Source: an uncultured Oscillospiraceae bacterium | GTDB taxonomy: Bacteria; Bacillota; Clostridia; Oscillospirales; Acutalibacteraceae | Reading direction: 5' to 3' | Assembly: GCA_900553255.1 (NCBI GenBank) | Contig: USCI01000051.1 | Location: 1-18,431 of the forward strand | Length of the DNA: 18,431 bases | Part shown: positions 1 through 7,006 of the stretch, in pieces | How the letters are laid out: every line of letters starts with the position of its first letter | Position numbering within the stretch: the stretch's first letter is position 1 | Translations under genes and position numbers: made by a program | The notes under the pieces: generated by a model | What the model was told of the DNA's origin: nothing | The model's database searches: none | What the model saw: only the letters and a program-made list of their open reading frames with translations

Positions 1-21
1 CGGCCGAAAACTTTTTGTGCA
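1..21 (-). repeat. Edge of a dispersed intergenic repeat (minus orientation)
   Basis: The first 21 bases are the reverse complement of the sequence near 18377-18397: the core TGCACAAAAAGTTTTCG is shared exactly. The copy is cut by the window edge. It belongs to the same family as the copies at 296-349 and 18377-18431. This is a direct sequence match; the nature of the family is unknown. Confidence 0.6.
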
Positions 22-52
22 CTATTTTTTGCGAAACGACTTTTTTGACAGT

Positions 53-233
53 CTGATACGCCTTTCGGCGTATTTCCCGCATGGGATAAAAGCATTGAGC
101 CGCTTCCGAATCTTAATCTGCCGACTGACTTGAGATGAGCGTCACGCGCAATATGCCGCAAGGCATATTGCCCACATGGCAGCGGGGCGATGCCTCGGAA
201 TCTTAATCTATCGACTGGCTTGAGATAGGCATC
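53..233. repeat. Two tandem copies of a ~90-base hairpin-bearing unit
   Basis: A 36-base block starting GAATCTTAATCT occurs at 108-143 and again at 198-233, exactly 90 bases apart. About 30 of 36 positions are identical and all differences are transitions. Each block is preceded by a perfect hairpin: ATACGCC/GGCGTAT at 56-73 and GCAATATGCC/GGCATATTGC with a GCAA (GNRA) loop at 148-171. A similar CCC-CATGG linker follows each hairpin. The unit is therefore hairpin, linker, conserved block, repeated twice. No open frame with a ribosome site covers it. It may be a noncoding RNA or an extragenic palindromic repeat; I do not recognise the family. Confidence 0.6.
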
Positions 234-295
234 TCCTGAAATCCTCCCGGCATTATGGACCATCGGTTGTACATCCGATCTTGTTCTGTGATCAA

Positions 296-349
296 ACGTT
301 TCGCCGGCCTTTTCAAAGGCCGCGGGGTGGAGGGGCGGCGCCCCTCCGG
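296..349 (+). repeat. Dispersed hairpin repeat upstream of the membrane protein gene
   Basis: The segment GTTTCGCCGGCCTTTTCAAA followed by GGCCGC closely matches the window's last bases (18388-18415). It contains a GGCCTTT/AAAGGCC hairpin. Directly after it, 329-347 is a perfect palindrome (GGAGGGGCG G CGCCCCTCC) that can fold as an 8-bp stem with a 3-base loop. It ends five bases before the AAAGGAGG ribosome site of the next gene, so it could affect access to that site. Confidence 0.55.
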
Positions 350-366
350 AGAAAGGAGGACACCGC

Positions 367-774
367 ATGCTTTGCCTACCCGCCTTATCACCGCCGATCA
401 CCACGACGATGCGGATGCTGGGTTTTTTGTTTCCGCTGCTGCTGTATACCACCACCGCGGTTTTCGTTATCCTTGCGGTCTATGCTCACGCTTCCGGTGT
501 ATACCGCCATCCGGCGGTCATCTGGGGGTACGTCCTGCCCGCTGCGGCCCTGCTGGTCTGTCTGCTGGCGGATGAGATTGGCCTGCTTCCGGAGAAAGCC
601 ATGCGCATAACCGGGCTGCTGGCAGCGGCCGCGTCGGTGGTATGCCTGGCTGTTCACCTGATGCTTTTACGCCGGCGCGGCAAACGCCGTCCGGCAGGGC
701 TGTGCACGGTGGGCGGGATTCAGCTGGCGCTGACCCTTATGGCGGCCGGCGCGCTGATCGCTGATGTATTATGA
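367..774 (+). CDS. Small four-helix membrane protein, unknown function
   Basis: I do not recognise this 135-residue protein. The start is supported by AAAGGAGG at 352-359, seven bases before the ATG; a second in-frame ATG lies at 412. Four hydrophobic stretches are visible, at about residues 18-41, 53-72, 81-101 and 117-135, so it is probably an integral membrane protein. A basic loop (RRRGKRR) between helices 3 and 4 suggests that loop faces the cytoplasm. The gene ends 19 bases before the YchF start, so the two may share a transcript. No catalytic motif is visible. The gene looks real because of the ribosome site and helix pattern, but it could belong to any small uncharacterised membrane family. 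Confidence 0.65.
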   Translation: MLCLPALSPPITTTMRMLGFLFPLLLYTTTAVFVILAVYAHASGVYRHPAVIWGYVLPAAALLVCLLADEIGLLPEKAMRITGLLAAAASVVCLAVHLMLLRRRGKRRPAGLCTVGGIQLALTLMAAGALIADVL

Positions 775-793
775 TGTAAAGGAAGAATCAACT

Positions 794-1888
794 GTGAAAC
801 TCGGAATCGTCGGACTGCCGAACGTGGGCAAGTCCACCCTTTTCAACGCCATCACCAACGCGGGGGCACAGAGCGCCAACTACCCGTTCTGCACCATCGA
901 TCCGAACGTCGGAGTGGTGAGCGTGCCGGACGAACGGCTCGACAAGCTCGCGGAGCTGTACCACCCGGTCAAGGTGACCCCCGCGGTGATCGAATTCGTC
1001 GACATCGCCGGCCTGGTCAAGGGCGCGAGCAAGGGCGAGGGGCTCGGCAACAAGTTCCTGGCCAACATCCGCGAGGTGGACGCGATTGTCCACGTGGTGC
1101 GCTGCTTCGAGGACGACGACATCATCCACGTCGAGGGCAGTGTCGACCCGCTGCGGGACATCGAAACGATCAACCTCGAGCTGATCTTCTCCGACATGGA
1201 AATGCTCGAGCGCCGCATCGACCGTACCGCCAAAATGCTCAAGGGCGATAAATCGCTGCAGACCGAATACGATTTCTTCAAGCGGGTGCTCGGGGTGCTC
1301 GAATCCGGCAAGCCCGCGCGCTCGGTGGAATGCACGCCGGAGGAGGCTACAATGCTGTCGACGGTTGCGCTGCTGACCGCGAAGCCGGTCATCTATGCCG
1401 CCAACCTGAGCGAGAGCGATTTTACCGGCGACCTGCAGCAGAACGCCCACTATCAGGCGGTCTGCCGGCTCGCCGAAGAGGAAAATGCCGAGGTGCTGCC
1501 GATCTGTGCCCAGATGGAGGCGGACATCGCTGACATGGACGACGAGGAAAAAAAGCTGTTTCTCGCCGAGCTCGGGCTGGAACGCTCCGGCCTTGACCGG
1601 CTGATCCAGAAGAGCTATCACCTGCTCGGCCTGATCTCCTATCTGACCGCCGGGCAGCCGGAGGTGCGCGCCTGGACCATCACCTGCGGCACCAAGGCGC
1701 CGCAGGCCGCCGGCAAAATCCACACCGACTTCGAGCGCGGCTTCATCCGGGCCGAGGTCATCTCCTATGAGGATCTGATTGCCAACGGCTCGATGGCGGC
1801 TGCCCGCGAAAAGGGCCTGGTTCGCTCCGAGGGCAAGGACTATGTCATGCAGGACGGCGATGTGGTGCTGTTCCGCTTCAATGTATAA
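794..1888 (+). CDS. ychF: Redox-regulated ATPase YchF (Obg-family, OLA1-like)
   Basis: A 364-residue P-loop protein of the Obg/YchF family, which binds ATP in preference to GTP and associates with ribosomes. From the start chosen here, the G1 loop GLPNVGKST is at residues 7-15, a T34 switch region sits in PFCTIDPN, and DIAG (G3) is at 70-73. The G4 position has NLSE (about 204-207) instead of NKxD, the change that gives the family its ATP preference. A coiled-coil insert covers roughly 125-200, and the C-terminal TGS domain runs from AWTITCG to the end. The open frame has an ATG 30 bases upstream at 764. I chose GTG at 794 because the family begins MKLGIVGLPN and because AAAGGAAG lies at 778-785, eight bases before it. 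The upstream ATG would overlap the previous gene. A terminator follows. The length is normal for the family. Confidence 0.95.
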   Translation: MKLGIVGLPNVGKSTLFNAITNAGAQSANYPFCTIDPNVGVVSVPDERLDKLAELYHPVKVTPAVIEFVDIAGLVKGASKGEGLGNKFLANIREVDAIVHVVRCFEDDDIIHVEGSVDPLRDIETINLELIFSDMEMLERRIDRTAKMLKGDKSLQTEYDFFKRVLGVLESGKPARSVECTPEEATMLSTVALLTAKPVIYAANLSESDFTGDLQQNAHYQAVCRLAEEENAEVLPICAQMEADIADMDDEEKKLFLAELGLERSGLDRLIQKSYHLLGLISYLTAGQPEVRAWTITCGTKAPQAAGKIHTDFERGFIRAEVISYEDLIANGSMAAAREKGLVRSEGKDYVMQDGDVVLFRFNV

Positions 1889-1897
1889 GGTATGCAC

Positions 1898-1923
1898 AGC
1901 CTCCTGACGGAGGCTTTTCCTTT
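1898..1923 (+). terminator. Terminator after ychF
   Basis: AGCCTCC / GGAGGCT forms a 7-bp stem with a TGAC loop. It is followed by a T-rich run (TTTCCTTT). It lies ten bases after the ychF stop codon. Confidence 0.75.
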
Positions 1924-1949
1924 ATAACAGGAAGGGAGATGTCGGAAAA

Positions 1950-2672
1950 ATGGATCATTTCGCAGAAAACCTTACCGCAGACGGCCGGGTGACCCTGACC
2001 GCCTATCTGCACCATGTGTCGCAGGAAATGCCGCAGCGCGCGGTGCGGCCGGCGATGCTGGTGTTCCCGGGCGGCGGCTACCACATGGTGTCCGACCGGG
2101 AAAACGAGCCGATCGCGCTTTCCTATTTTGCGGCCGGCTATCAGGTGTTCGTGCTTAAATACACTCTTGGGAAAGAGCACACCTTCGACGAGGCGCTCGC
2201 CGATGCGGACGGCGCCATCGCCCGCATCCACTCGATGGCGGAGGAATGGAACCTCGACCCGCAGAAGGTCGCGGTATGCGGGTTTTCCGCCGGCGGGCAT
2301 CTGGCCGCCGCTTCCGGCACGCTGGCGAAAAACCGGCCTGACGCGATGGTGCTCGCCTACCCCTGCATCCTCGACAGCATGTCGAAGATACTGGCGTTCC
2401 CGGTGCCGTCGCTCGACAAGGCGGTGGACGACAATACGCCGCCCGCGTTTTTGTTCCACACCCGCGACGACGACGTGGTACCGATTGAAAACACCCTGCG
2501 GTTTGCCGACGCGCTCGACCGCGCCGGCCGGCCGTTTGAGATGCATGTCTTCCGCCACGGCCCGCACGGCGCCGCGCTCGCGACACCGGAAACCGGCTGG
2601 GCGGAAGCCAATGTGGCGAAGTGGATGCCGCTGTCCATCGCCTGGCTGGCGGAAATTTTTGATTTTCACTGA
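1950..2672 (+). CDS. Alpha/beta hydrolase, acetylesterase (BD-FAE/Axe-like)
   Basis: A 240-residue cytoplasmic serine hydrolase without a signal peptide, resembling acetyl xylan and other small-ester esterases of the BD-FAE/dienelactone hydrolase-like group. The oxyanion-hole motif PGGGY is at residues 40-44. The nucleophile elbow GFSAGG places the catalytic serine at 113. The acid is one of D173-D175 in TRDDDVVP, and the histidine is probably H206 in HGPHG. The start is set by GAAGGGAG at 1931-1938, eleven bases upstream; an ATG at 1939 is out of frame. Glycerol kinase begins 40 bases downstream with no terminator between, so the two may be co-transcribed, which would fit deacylation of glycerol- or sugar-linked esters. 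The substrate cannot be read from the sequence. Confidence 0.85.
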   Translation: MDHFAENLTADGRVTLTAYLHHVSQEMPQRAVRPAMLVFPGGGYHMVSDRENEPIALSYFAAGYQVFVLKYTLGKEHTFDEALADADGAIARIHSMAEEWNLDPQKVAVCGFSAGGHLAAASGTLAKNRPDAMVLAYPCILDSMSKILAFPVPSLDKAVDDNTPPAFLFHTRDDDVVPIENTLRFADALDRAGRPFEMHVFRHGPHGAALATPETGWAEANVAKWMPLSIAWLAEIFDFH

Positions 2673-2712
2673 GGCTTCCGGGGGATGACACAGACCGAAA
2701 GGAGCGATGCGT

Positions 2713-4203
2713 ATGCCCGGCTATATCCTCGCCCTTGACCAGGGAACCACCAGTTCCCGCGCCATCCTGTTTGACGACAGGCAGAACATCAGGGCCATCG
2801 CCCAGAAGGAATTCACCCAGATTTACCCCGCCGCCGGCTATGTGGAGCACGACGCGGAGGAAATCTACGGCTCCCAGATGGAGGTGCTCGGCCGGGTGCT
2901 GCGGGAAAGCGGCGTCTCGGCCGGCGAGATTGCCGGCATCGGCATCACCAACCAGCGGGAAACCACCATCCTGTGGGACCGGAAAACCGGACGGCCGATC
3001 CACAACGCGATTGTGTGGCAGTGCCGCCGCACCGCACCGCAGTGCGAGCAGATGATCGCGGACGGCTGCGAGGATTACATACGCGAAAACACCGGGCTGC
3101 GCATCGACGCCTATTTTTCCGCCACCAAGATCAAGTGGCTGCTCGACAACATCCCGGGCGCAAGGGAACGCGCCAAGCGCGGCGAGCTGCTGTTCGGGAC
3201 GGTGGACACCTGGCTGCTGTGGCGGATGACCGGGGGAAGGGTGCACGCAACCGACTACACCAACGCCTCGCGCACCATGCTGTTCAACCTGCGCACGATG
3301 GACTGGGACGACAATATTTTATACGAGCTGGACATCCCGCGCTGCCTTCTGCCGCAGGTGTTTCCTTCGGCGCACCTGTACGGCACCACCCGCATCGAGG
3401 GGCGGGATATCCCTCTCGCGGCGGCGGCCGGCGACCAGCAGGCCGCACTGTTCGGCCAGGCGGGATTTGCGCCGGGCGACGTCAAAAACACCTACGGCAC
3501 CGGCTGCTTCCTGCTGATGAATCTCGGCAAGGAATGCCGCATCAGCCGCCACGGGCTGCTGACCACCCTGGCCGCCGGGCAGGACGACCGGCCGGATTTC
3601 GTGATGGAGGGCAGCGTGTTTGTCGGCGGCGCGGTGGTGCAGTGGCTGCGGGACGAGCTGGGGCTCATCGGCAGCGCCGCGGAAAGCGAATATTTTGCCG
3701 AGCAGGTGCCGGACAACGGCGGCGTGACGGTGGTGCCGGCGTTCACCGGACTGGGCGCGCCGTACTGGGACATGTACGCACGCGGCACCATCTGCGGGCT
3801 GACCCGCGGCGCGGGCCGCAATCATATTATCCGCGCGGCGCTGGAGTCCATCGCGCTGCAGTCGAGCGACCTTGTGGAGGCGATGCACGCGGATACCGGG
3901 CTGCCGATCCGCTCGCTGCGGGTGGACGGCGGCGCAAGCGCGAACAATTTCCTGATGCAGTTCCAGGCGGACATCCTCGGCTGTGAGGTGCTGCGCCCGC
4001 AGGTGCGGGAAACCACCGCGCTCGGTGCGGCGTATCTGGCGGGGCTGACCTGCGGCATATGGAGCGACACCGCGCAGATCCGCGAGCAATGGACGCTCGA
4101 CCGCGCGTTTTCTCCCCGGATGGAGGCGGAAACGCGGCAGGCACAGCTGGAACAGTGGCATCGCGCGGTTGAACGCTGCCGCGGATGGCTGACAACCGAA
4201 TAA
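2713..4203 (+). CDS. glpK: Glycerol kinase
   Basis: A 496-residue FGGY-family kinase that phosphorylates glycerol to sn-glycerol-3-phosphate in the cytoplasm. The phosphate loop DQGTTSSR is at residues 9-16. The glycerol-binding residues R82, E83 (ITNQRETT) and Y134 (DAYFSATK) are present, as is the catalytic base D241 in AGDQQAALFG. The C-terminal ATP site includes GGxxxNxxLMQxQAD. An ATG at 2707 is also in frame, but AAAGGAG at 2698-2704 sits only two bases from it and eight from the ATG at 2713, so I take the latter. The loop that carries the HPr-phosphorylated histidine (HFYG type) in Enterococcus and related enzymes is not visible here, so PTS control by that route is unlikely. No glycerol facilitator or glycerol-3-phosphate dehydrogenase gene is adjacent. 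A terminator follows directly. Confidence 0.97.
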   Translation: MPGYILALDQGTTSSRAILFDDRQNIRAIAQKEFTQIYPAAGYVEHDAEEIYGSQMEVLGRVLRESGVSAGEIAGIGITNQRETTILWDRKTGRPIHNAIVWQCRRTAPQCEQMIADGCEDYIRENTGLRIDAYFSATKIKWLLDNIPGARERAKRGELLFGTVDTWLLWRMTGGRVHATDYTNASRTMLFNLRTMDWDDNILYELDIPRCLLPQVFPSAHLYGTTRIEGRDIPLAAAAGDQQAALFGQAGFAPGDVKNTYGTGCFLLMNLGKECRISRHGLLTTLAAGQDDRPDFVMEGSVFVGGAVVQWLRDELGLIGSAAESEYFAEQVPDNGGVTVVPAFTGLGAPYWDMYARGTICGLTRGAGRNHIIRAALESIALQSSDLVEAMHADTGLPIRSLRVDGGASANNFLMQFQADILGCEVLRPQVRETTALGAAYLAGLTCGIWSDTAQIREQWTLDRAFSPRMEAETRQAQLEQWHRAVERCRGWLTTE

Positions 4204-4214
4204 GGAAACCGCTC

Positions 4215-4261
4215 AAATCCCCGGTGAGGGCCGCCAAAGCGCCTTCACCGGGGATTTTTTT
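4215..4261 (+). terminator. Terminator after glpK
   Basis: AATCCCCGGTGAGG pairs with CCTTCACCGGGGATT (one bulged base), and seven T residues follow. It starts 12 bases after the glpK stop codon. It is a strong intrinsic terminator. Confidence 0.9.
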
Positions 4262-4280
4262 AACAGCGTGACATAAATTT

Positions 4281-4573
4281 CTTGTACTTGCTTTAAGATA
4301 AGCGGGCGCGACCCCGGCCCGCCTTCTCTGGGCAGGACGTCGGCCGTCTGCGTTTTCGTCCTTGATGGGCGCCAGCCCATCTTCGTTCTCAGCCTTGCCG
4401 GACAACGTCCTGCTCCCCAGAGAAGGTCGAAGAATTTCGGAGAGCGGAAGAAAGGCGGGACAAGGCGCCTGACCGCGGCATGCTGCCGCATGCTAAGGGA
4501 AGGCAACGACGGCCGGCTTTTCTTCCGCCGCCGAAATCGCGTCGTGTTCGAGCCTGCTTATCTTAAGTACAAA
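4281..4573. other. 293-base nested inverted-repeat element, unknown type
   Basis: The ends are imperfect inverted repeats. The left arm 4282-4307 reads TTGTACTT, then a 4-base insertion, then AAGATAAGCGGGC; the right arm 4552-4572 is its complement, with one G-T wobble. Inside lie two long hairpins. One pairs CCTTCTCTGGG-CAGGACG (4322-4339) with 4406-4426 and encloses GATGGGC/GCCCATC (4364-4381). The other pairs ATTTCGG..CGGAAGAAA (4434-4453) with 4518-4537 and encloses GCGGCA/TGCCGC (4475-4489). The element thus folds as one outer stem with two arms. It fills nearly all of the gap between the glpK terminator and the next gene. No coding frame with a ribosome site is present and no target duplication is obvious. 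It could be a MITE-like insertion or a structured RNA. Confidence 0.65.
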
Positions 4574-4634
4574 CCCAACACAGTTATACCGGTTCTATGT
4601 TACAGTAAAGTCCACAAAGGAAAGGGGATGAAAA

Positions 4635-4862
4635 ATGCTCGACCGGTTATATGAATATTTCATTGATTACGGCACTGCCACAGAAGAACGGAGACATCTG
4701 AGCACTTTGAATCGGGCCTGTCTGCAGCCGATTAAAGACAAGCTTGCCGAGACAGAGTACTTTGATCTGGACAACCGGATCGGGAATTATACCAGTGCGG
4801 TTGACCGTTCTGCCTTTTTCAGGGGGTTCCGGATTGCGGTGTCCCTACTAACCGAGAAATAA
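4635..4862 (+). CDS. Small hypothetical protein (75 residues)
   Basis: I do not recognise this gene with confidence. It encodes 75 residues without a signal peptide or membrane segment, rich in charged and aromatic residues. It ends in SAFFRGFRIAVSLLTEK, which resembles the closing FxxGFRxG helix of small clostridial proteins of the DUF6809 kind; that is only a recollected likeness. GGAAAGGGG at 4619-4627 lies seven bases before the ATG, and a strong terminator follows 16 bases after the stop, so it looks like a self-contained gene. By eye its base composition is clearly AT-richer than its neighbours, and it lies next to the inverted-repeat element at 4281-4573. Both points suggest it was acquired. 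Confidence 0.6.
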   Translation: MLDRLYEYFIDYGTATEERRHLSTLNRACLQPIKDKLAETEYFDLDNRIGNYTSAVDRSAFFRGFRIAVSLLTEK

Positions 4863-4878
4863 GACAACTCTTCGACGG

Positions 4879-4925
4879 AAAAGTCCCCTTGCCGGTCATT
4901 TTGGACGGCAAGGGGACTTTTCCCC
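4879..4925. terminator. Strong, possibly bidirectional terminator
   Basis: AAAAGTCCCCTTGCC (4879-4893) pairs perfectly over 15 bases with GGCAAGGGGACTTTT (4907-4921). Because the stem starts with four A and ends with four T, it could work on both strands. It insulates the small gene at 4635 from the pst operon. Confidence 0.85.
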
Positions 4926-5048
4926 TATATTTCGGATACGTTCTTGTACTTCCGATGTGTCGGCAGCCAAACTGTCCGCCCCGGTTTGGCCGCCGGTTTT
5001 GGACGTAAAACGCGGGCAAAGCGCCATATTCCCGGCGCCGGCCTGTAT

Positions 5049-5103
5049 TTTACTTACATTTAACATTCCTGCGATTTTTGTTTTAACACAGCAGCCGTAT
5101 ACT
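5049..5103 (+). promoter_or_regulatory. PhoP-box promoter of the pst-pho operon
   Basis: TTTACT at 5049, TTAACA at 5060 and TTAACA at 5083 fit an 11-12-base periodicity (a weak GCGATT box lies at 5071). This matches the TTAACA-like direct repeats bound by PhoP in Bacillus-type Firmicutes. TATACT at 5098-5103 is a good -10. The -35 position (5075-5080, TTTTTG) is poor, as expected for an activator-dependent promoter. The ATG of pstS is 45 bases downstream of the -10. Confidence 0.65.
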
Positions 5104-5147
5104 TGGACCTGTACAGAAGACAAGAAGACAAAAGGAGAGAAACTCAC

Positions 5148-5957
5148 ATGAAAAAGATCCTCACCACCCTGCTCGCCGGCGCGATGCTGCTGAGCTTCAC
5201 CGCCTGCAGCGGCGGCGACAAGAACGTGTCCCTCAACGGCTCCACCTCGATGGAAAAGGTGATCGGCGCCCTGTCCGAGCAGTTCATGGCGGACAACAGC
5301 GGCACCAACGTCACCTACGACGGTACCGGCTCCGGCACCGGCATTGAAGCGGTGAAAAACGGCACCACCGACATCGGCCTTTCCTCCCGCGCCCTTAAAG
5401 ATACCGAAACCGCCGACGGCCTGGTCGGCACTACCATCGCTCTCGACGGCATTGCGATTATCGTCAACGAGAACTCCCCGCTTGACGACCTGACGGTCGA
5501 TCAGATTGCGAAGCTCTTCACCGGTGAAATCGCCGACTGGAGCGAGGTCGGCGGCACGGCCGGCGCTGTGGCCCCGATCGGCCGTGAAGCCGGCTCCGGC
5601 ACCCGCGACGGCTTCGAATCCATCACCGGCACCGACGGCAAGTGCAAGCTCACCCAGGAACTGACCTCCACCGGCGCGGTGATCGAAGCGGTCAAGAACA
5701 ACGAAGCCGCCATCGGCTACGCTTCCCTCTCCTCGGTCGAAGGCCAGGAAGGCATCAAGGCCCTCAAGGTCGGCGGGGTTGCCTGCTCCGAGGAAACCGT
5801 GCTCGACGGCTCCTACACCATCCAGCGCCCGTTCGTGCTGGTGACCAAATCCGACACCAAGCTTTCCGAAACGGCGCAGAAGTTCTTCGACTATGCCACC
5901 TCGGCGGACGCCAACGACCTGATCCGTGAGGCCGGTGCGGTACCGGTTGCGGAATAA
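5148..5957 (+). CDS. pstS: Phosphate ABC transporter, substrate-binding lipoprotein PstS
   Basis: A 269-residue extracytoplasmic binding protein that delivers phosphate to the PstCAB transporter. It has a lipoprotein signal peptide with lipobox SFTAC (lipidated Cys20). Phosphate-site motifs are visible: GSTSM at 31-35, GSGTG at 61-65, SSR at 79-81, the ligand region around D100, and the signature GREAGSGTR at 145-153. An ATG 45 bases upstream (5103) is in frame but falls in the -10 promoter hexamer. AAAGGAG at 5131-5137 and the MKKILTTLL signal start support 5148. The gene is first in the operon, directly under the PhoP boxes. A hairpin in the gap to pstC may give it higher expression than the permease genes. 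The length is typical for the shorter Firmicute PstS. Confidence 0.95.
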   Translation: MKKILTTLLAGAMLLSFTACSGGDKNVSLNGSTSMEKVIGALSEQFMADNSGTNVTYDGTGSGTGIEAVKNGTTDIGLSSRALKDTETADGLVGTTIALDGIAIIVNENSPLDDLTVDQIAKLFTGEIADWSEVGGTAGAVAPIGREAGSGTRDGFESITGTDGKCKLTQELTSTGAVIEAVKNNEAAIGYASLSSVEGQEGIKALKVGGVACSEETVLDGSYTIQRPFVLVTKSDTKLSETAQKFFDYATSADANDLIREAGAVPVAE

Positions 5958-6037
5958 ACCACATAATAATACGGCATCGGCCGCGAGTTGTCTCCGCGCC
6001 CTCCACAGGGAACGGGGACTTCTCGTGCGTTCAGAAG

Positions 6038-6076
6038 CAGAAAGGGACACGGCTGAAGCCTGTGCACCCTTTCCTG
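6038..6076 (+). other. Intercistronic hairpin between pstS and pstC
   Basis: CAGAAAGGG at 6038-6046 pairs with CCCTTTCCTG at 6067-6076. The inner GGC/GCC closes a TGAA loop and there are a few bulges. No T-run follows, so it is not a strong terminator. In other bacteria a structure in this position stabilises or partly attenuates the pst mRNA after pstS; that role is inferred here. Confidence 0.45.
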
Positions 6077-6098
6077 TCAGAAAGGAATGGTTTTGCCC

Positions 6099-6989
6099 AT
6101 GTCTGTCAAGTCCAAAGGCCTGCGCGCCGCGTTCGAGCGCGGGATGCAGATCCTGTTCCTGCTGTGCGGCATCCTGGCGGTGGCTTTTGTGCTGTTTATC
6201 AGCATCTACCTCATCATCGCAGGGCTGCCCGCCATCCGCGAGGTCGGGCTCAAGGAGTTCCTGTTTGGCACCCGATGGGCGCCGACCAATAAAACCGACC
6301 CCGCCTACGGCATCCTGCCGTTTATCCTCACCTCGATCTACGGCACCGCCGGCGCGGTGGTCATCGGGGTCCCGGTCGGCCTAATGACCGCGGTCTTCCT
6401 GGCCAAAATGGCGCCGCCGAAGGTTGCCGCCGTTATTCGTTCGGCGGTCAGCCTTTTAGCCGGCATCCCCTCGGTGGTATACGGCCTGGTGGGTATGATC
6501 GTTCTCGTTCCCGCCATCCAGAAGGCGTTCGGCCTCGCCTCGGGTGCCTGCCTGCTGGCGGCTATCGTGGTGCTGGCGATCATGATCCTCCCCTCGATCA
6601 TCAACGTATCGGAGACCGCCCTGCGGGCGGTGCCCACCGAATACGAGGAAGCCTCCCTGGCGCTCGGCGCTACCCACACCGAAACGGTGTTCCGCGTCTC
6701 CCTGCACGCGGCGCGCAGCGGCGTGGCCACCTCGGTGGTGCTCGGCGTCGGCCGCGCAATCGGTGAGGCCATGGCGATCATCATGGTCGCCGGCAACGTG
6801 GCCAACATGCCCGGCCTGTTCACCTCGGTACGCTTCCTGACCACCGCCATCGCGTCCGAGATGTCCTATGCAGCGGTCCGCTCCCTGCAGCGGCAGGCGC
6901 TGTATTCCATTGCGCTGGTGCTGTTTTTCTTCATCATGCTGATTAACGTGCTGCTGAGCCTGATTATCAAGAAAAAGAAGGAACACTGA
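6099..6989 (+). CDS. pstC: Phosphate ABC transporter permease PstC
   Basis: A 296-residue inner-membrane permease that pairs with PstA to form the phosphate channel. Six hydrophobic segments are visible, the first at about residues 16-43. The cytoplasmic EAA loop (EEASLALGATHTETVFRV, about 185-202) couples to PstB. The conserved AGIPSVVYG and GRAIGEAMA motifs are present. An in-frame ATG at 6087 directly abuts the AAAGGA at 6081-6086, so it cannot be used well. The ATG at 6099, twelve bases from that site, is preferred although the spacing is a little long. pstA follows after 17 bases. Confidence 0.95.
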   Translation: MSVKSKGLRAAFERGMQILFLLCGILAVAFVLFISIYLIIAGLPAIREVGLKEFLFGTRWAPTNKTDPAYGILPFILTSIYGTAGAVVIGVPVGLMTAVFLAKMAPPKVAAVIRSAVSLLAGIPSVVYGLVGMIVLVPAIQKAFGLASGACLLAAIVVLAIMILPSIINVSETALRAVPTEYEEASLALGATHTETVFRVSLHAARSGVATSVVLGVGRAIGEAMAIIMVAGNVANMPGLFTSVRFLTTAIASEMSYAAVRSLQRQALYSIALVLFFFIMLINVLLSLIIKKKKEH

Positions 6990-7006
6990 AAGGAGGCCGC
7001 GTTCTC

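Noticed and set aside
45..76. Possible promoter TTGACA at 45-50 with TATTTC at 71-76
   Set aside because: The spacing is 20 bases and the -10 match is poor. A hairpin lies between the two elements and no gene follows for 300 bases.
108..233. Possible CRISPR remnant from the two 36-base repeats
   Set aside because: There are only two diverged copies. The spacing is 54 bases and the spacer itself contains a structured hairpin and shared linker sequence; no cas genes are present.
4213..4506. A 97-codon minus-strand frame running through the glpK terminator and the structured element
   Set aside because: It reads across terminator and hairpin arms, has no ribosome site and has arginine/proline-rich composition, so it is not a plausible gene.
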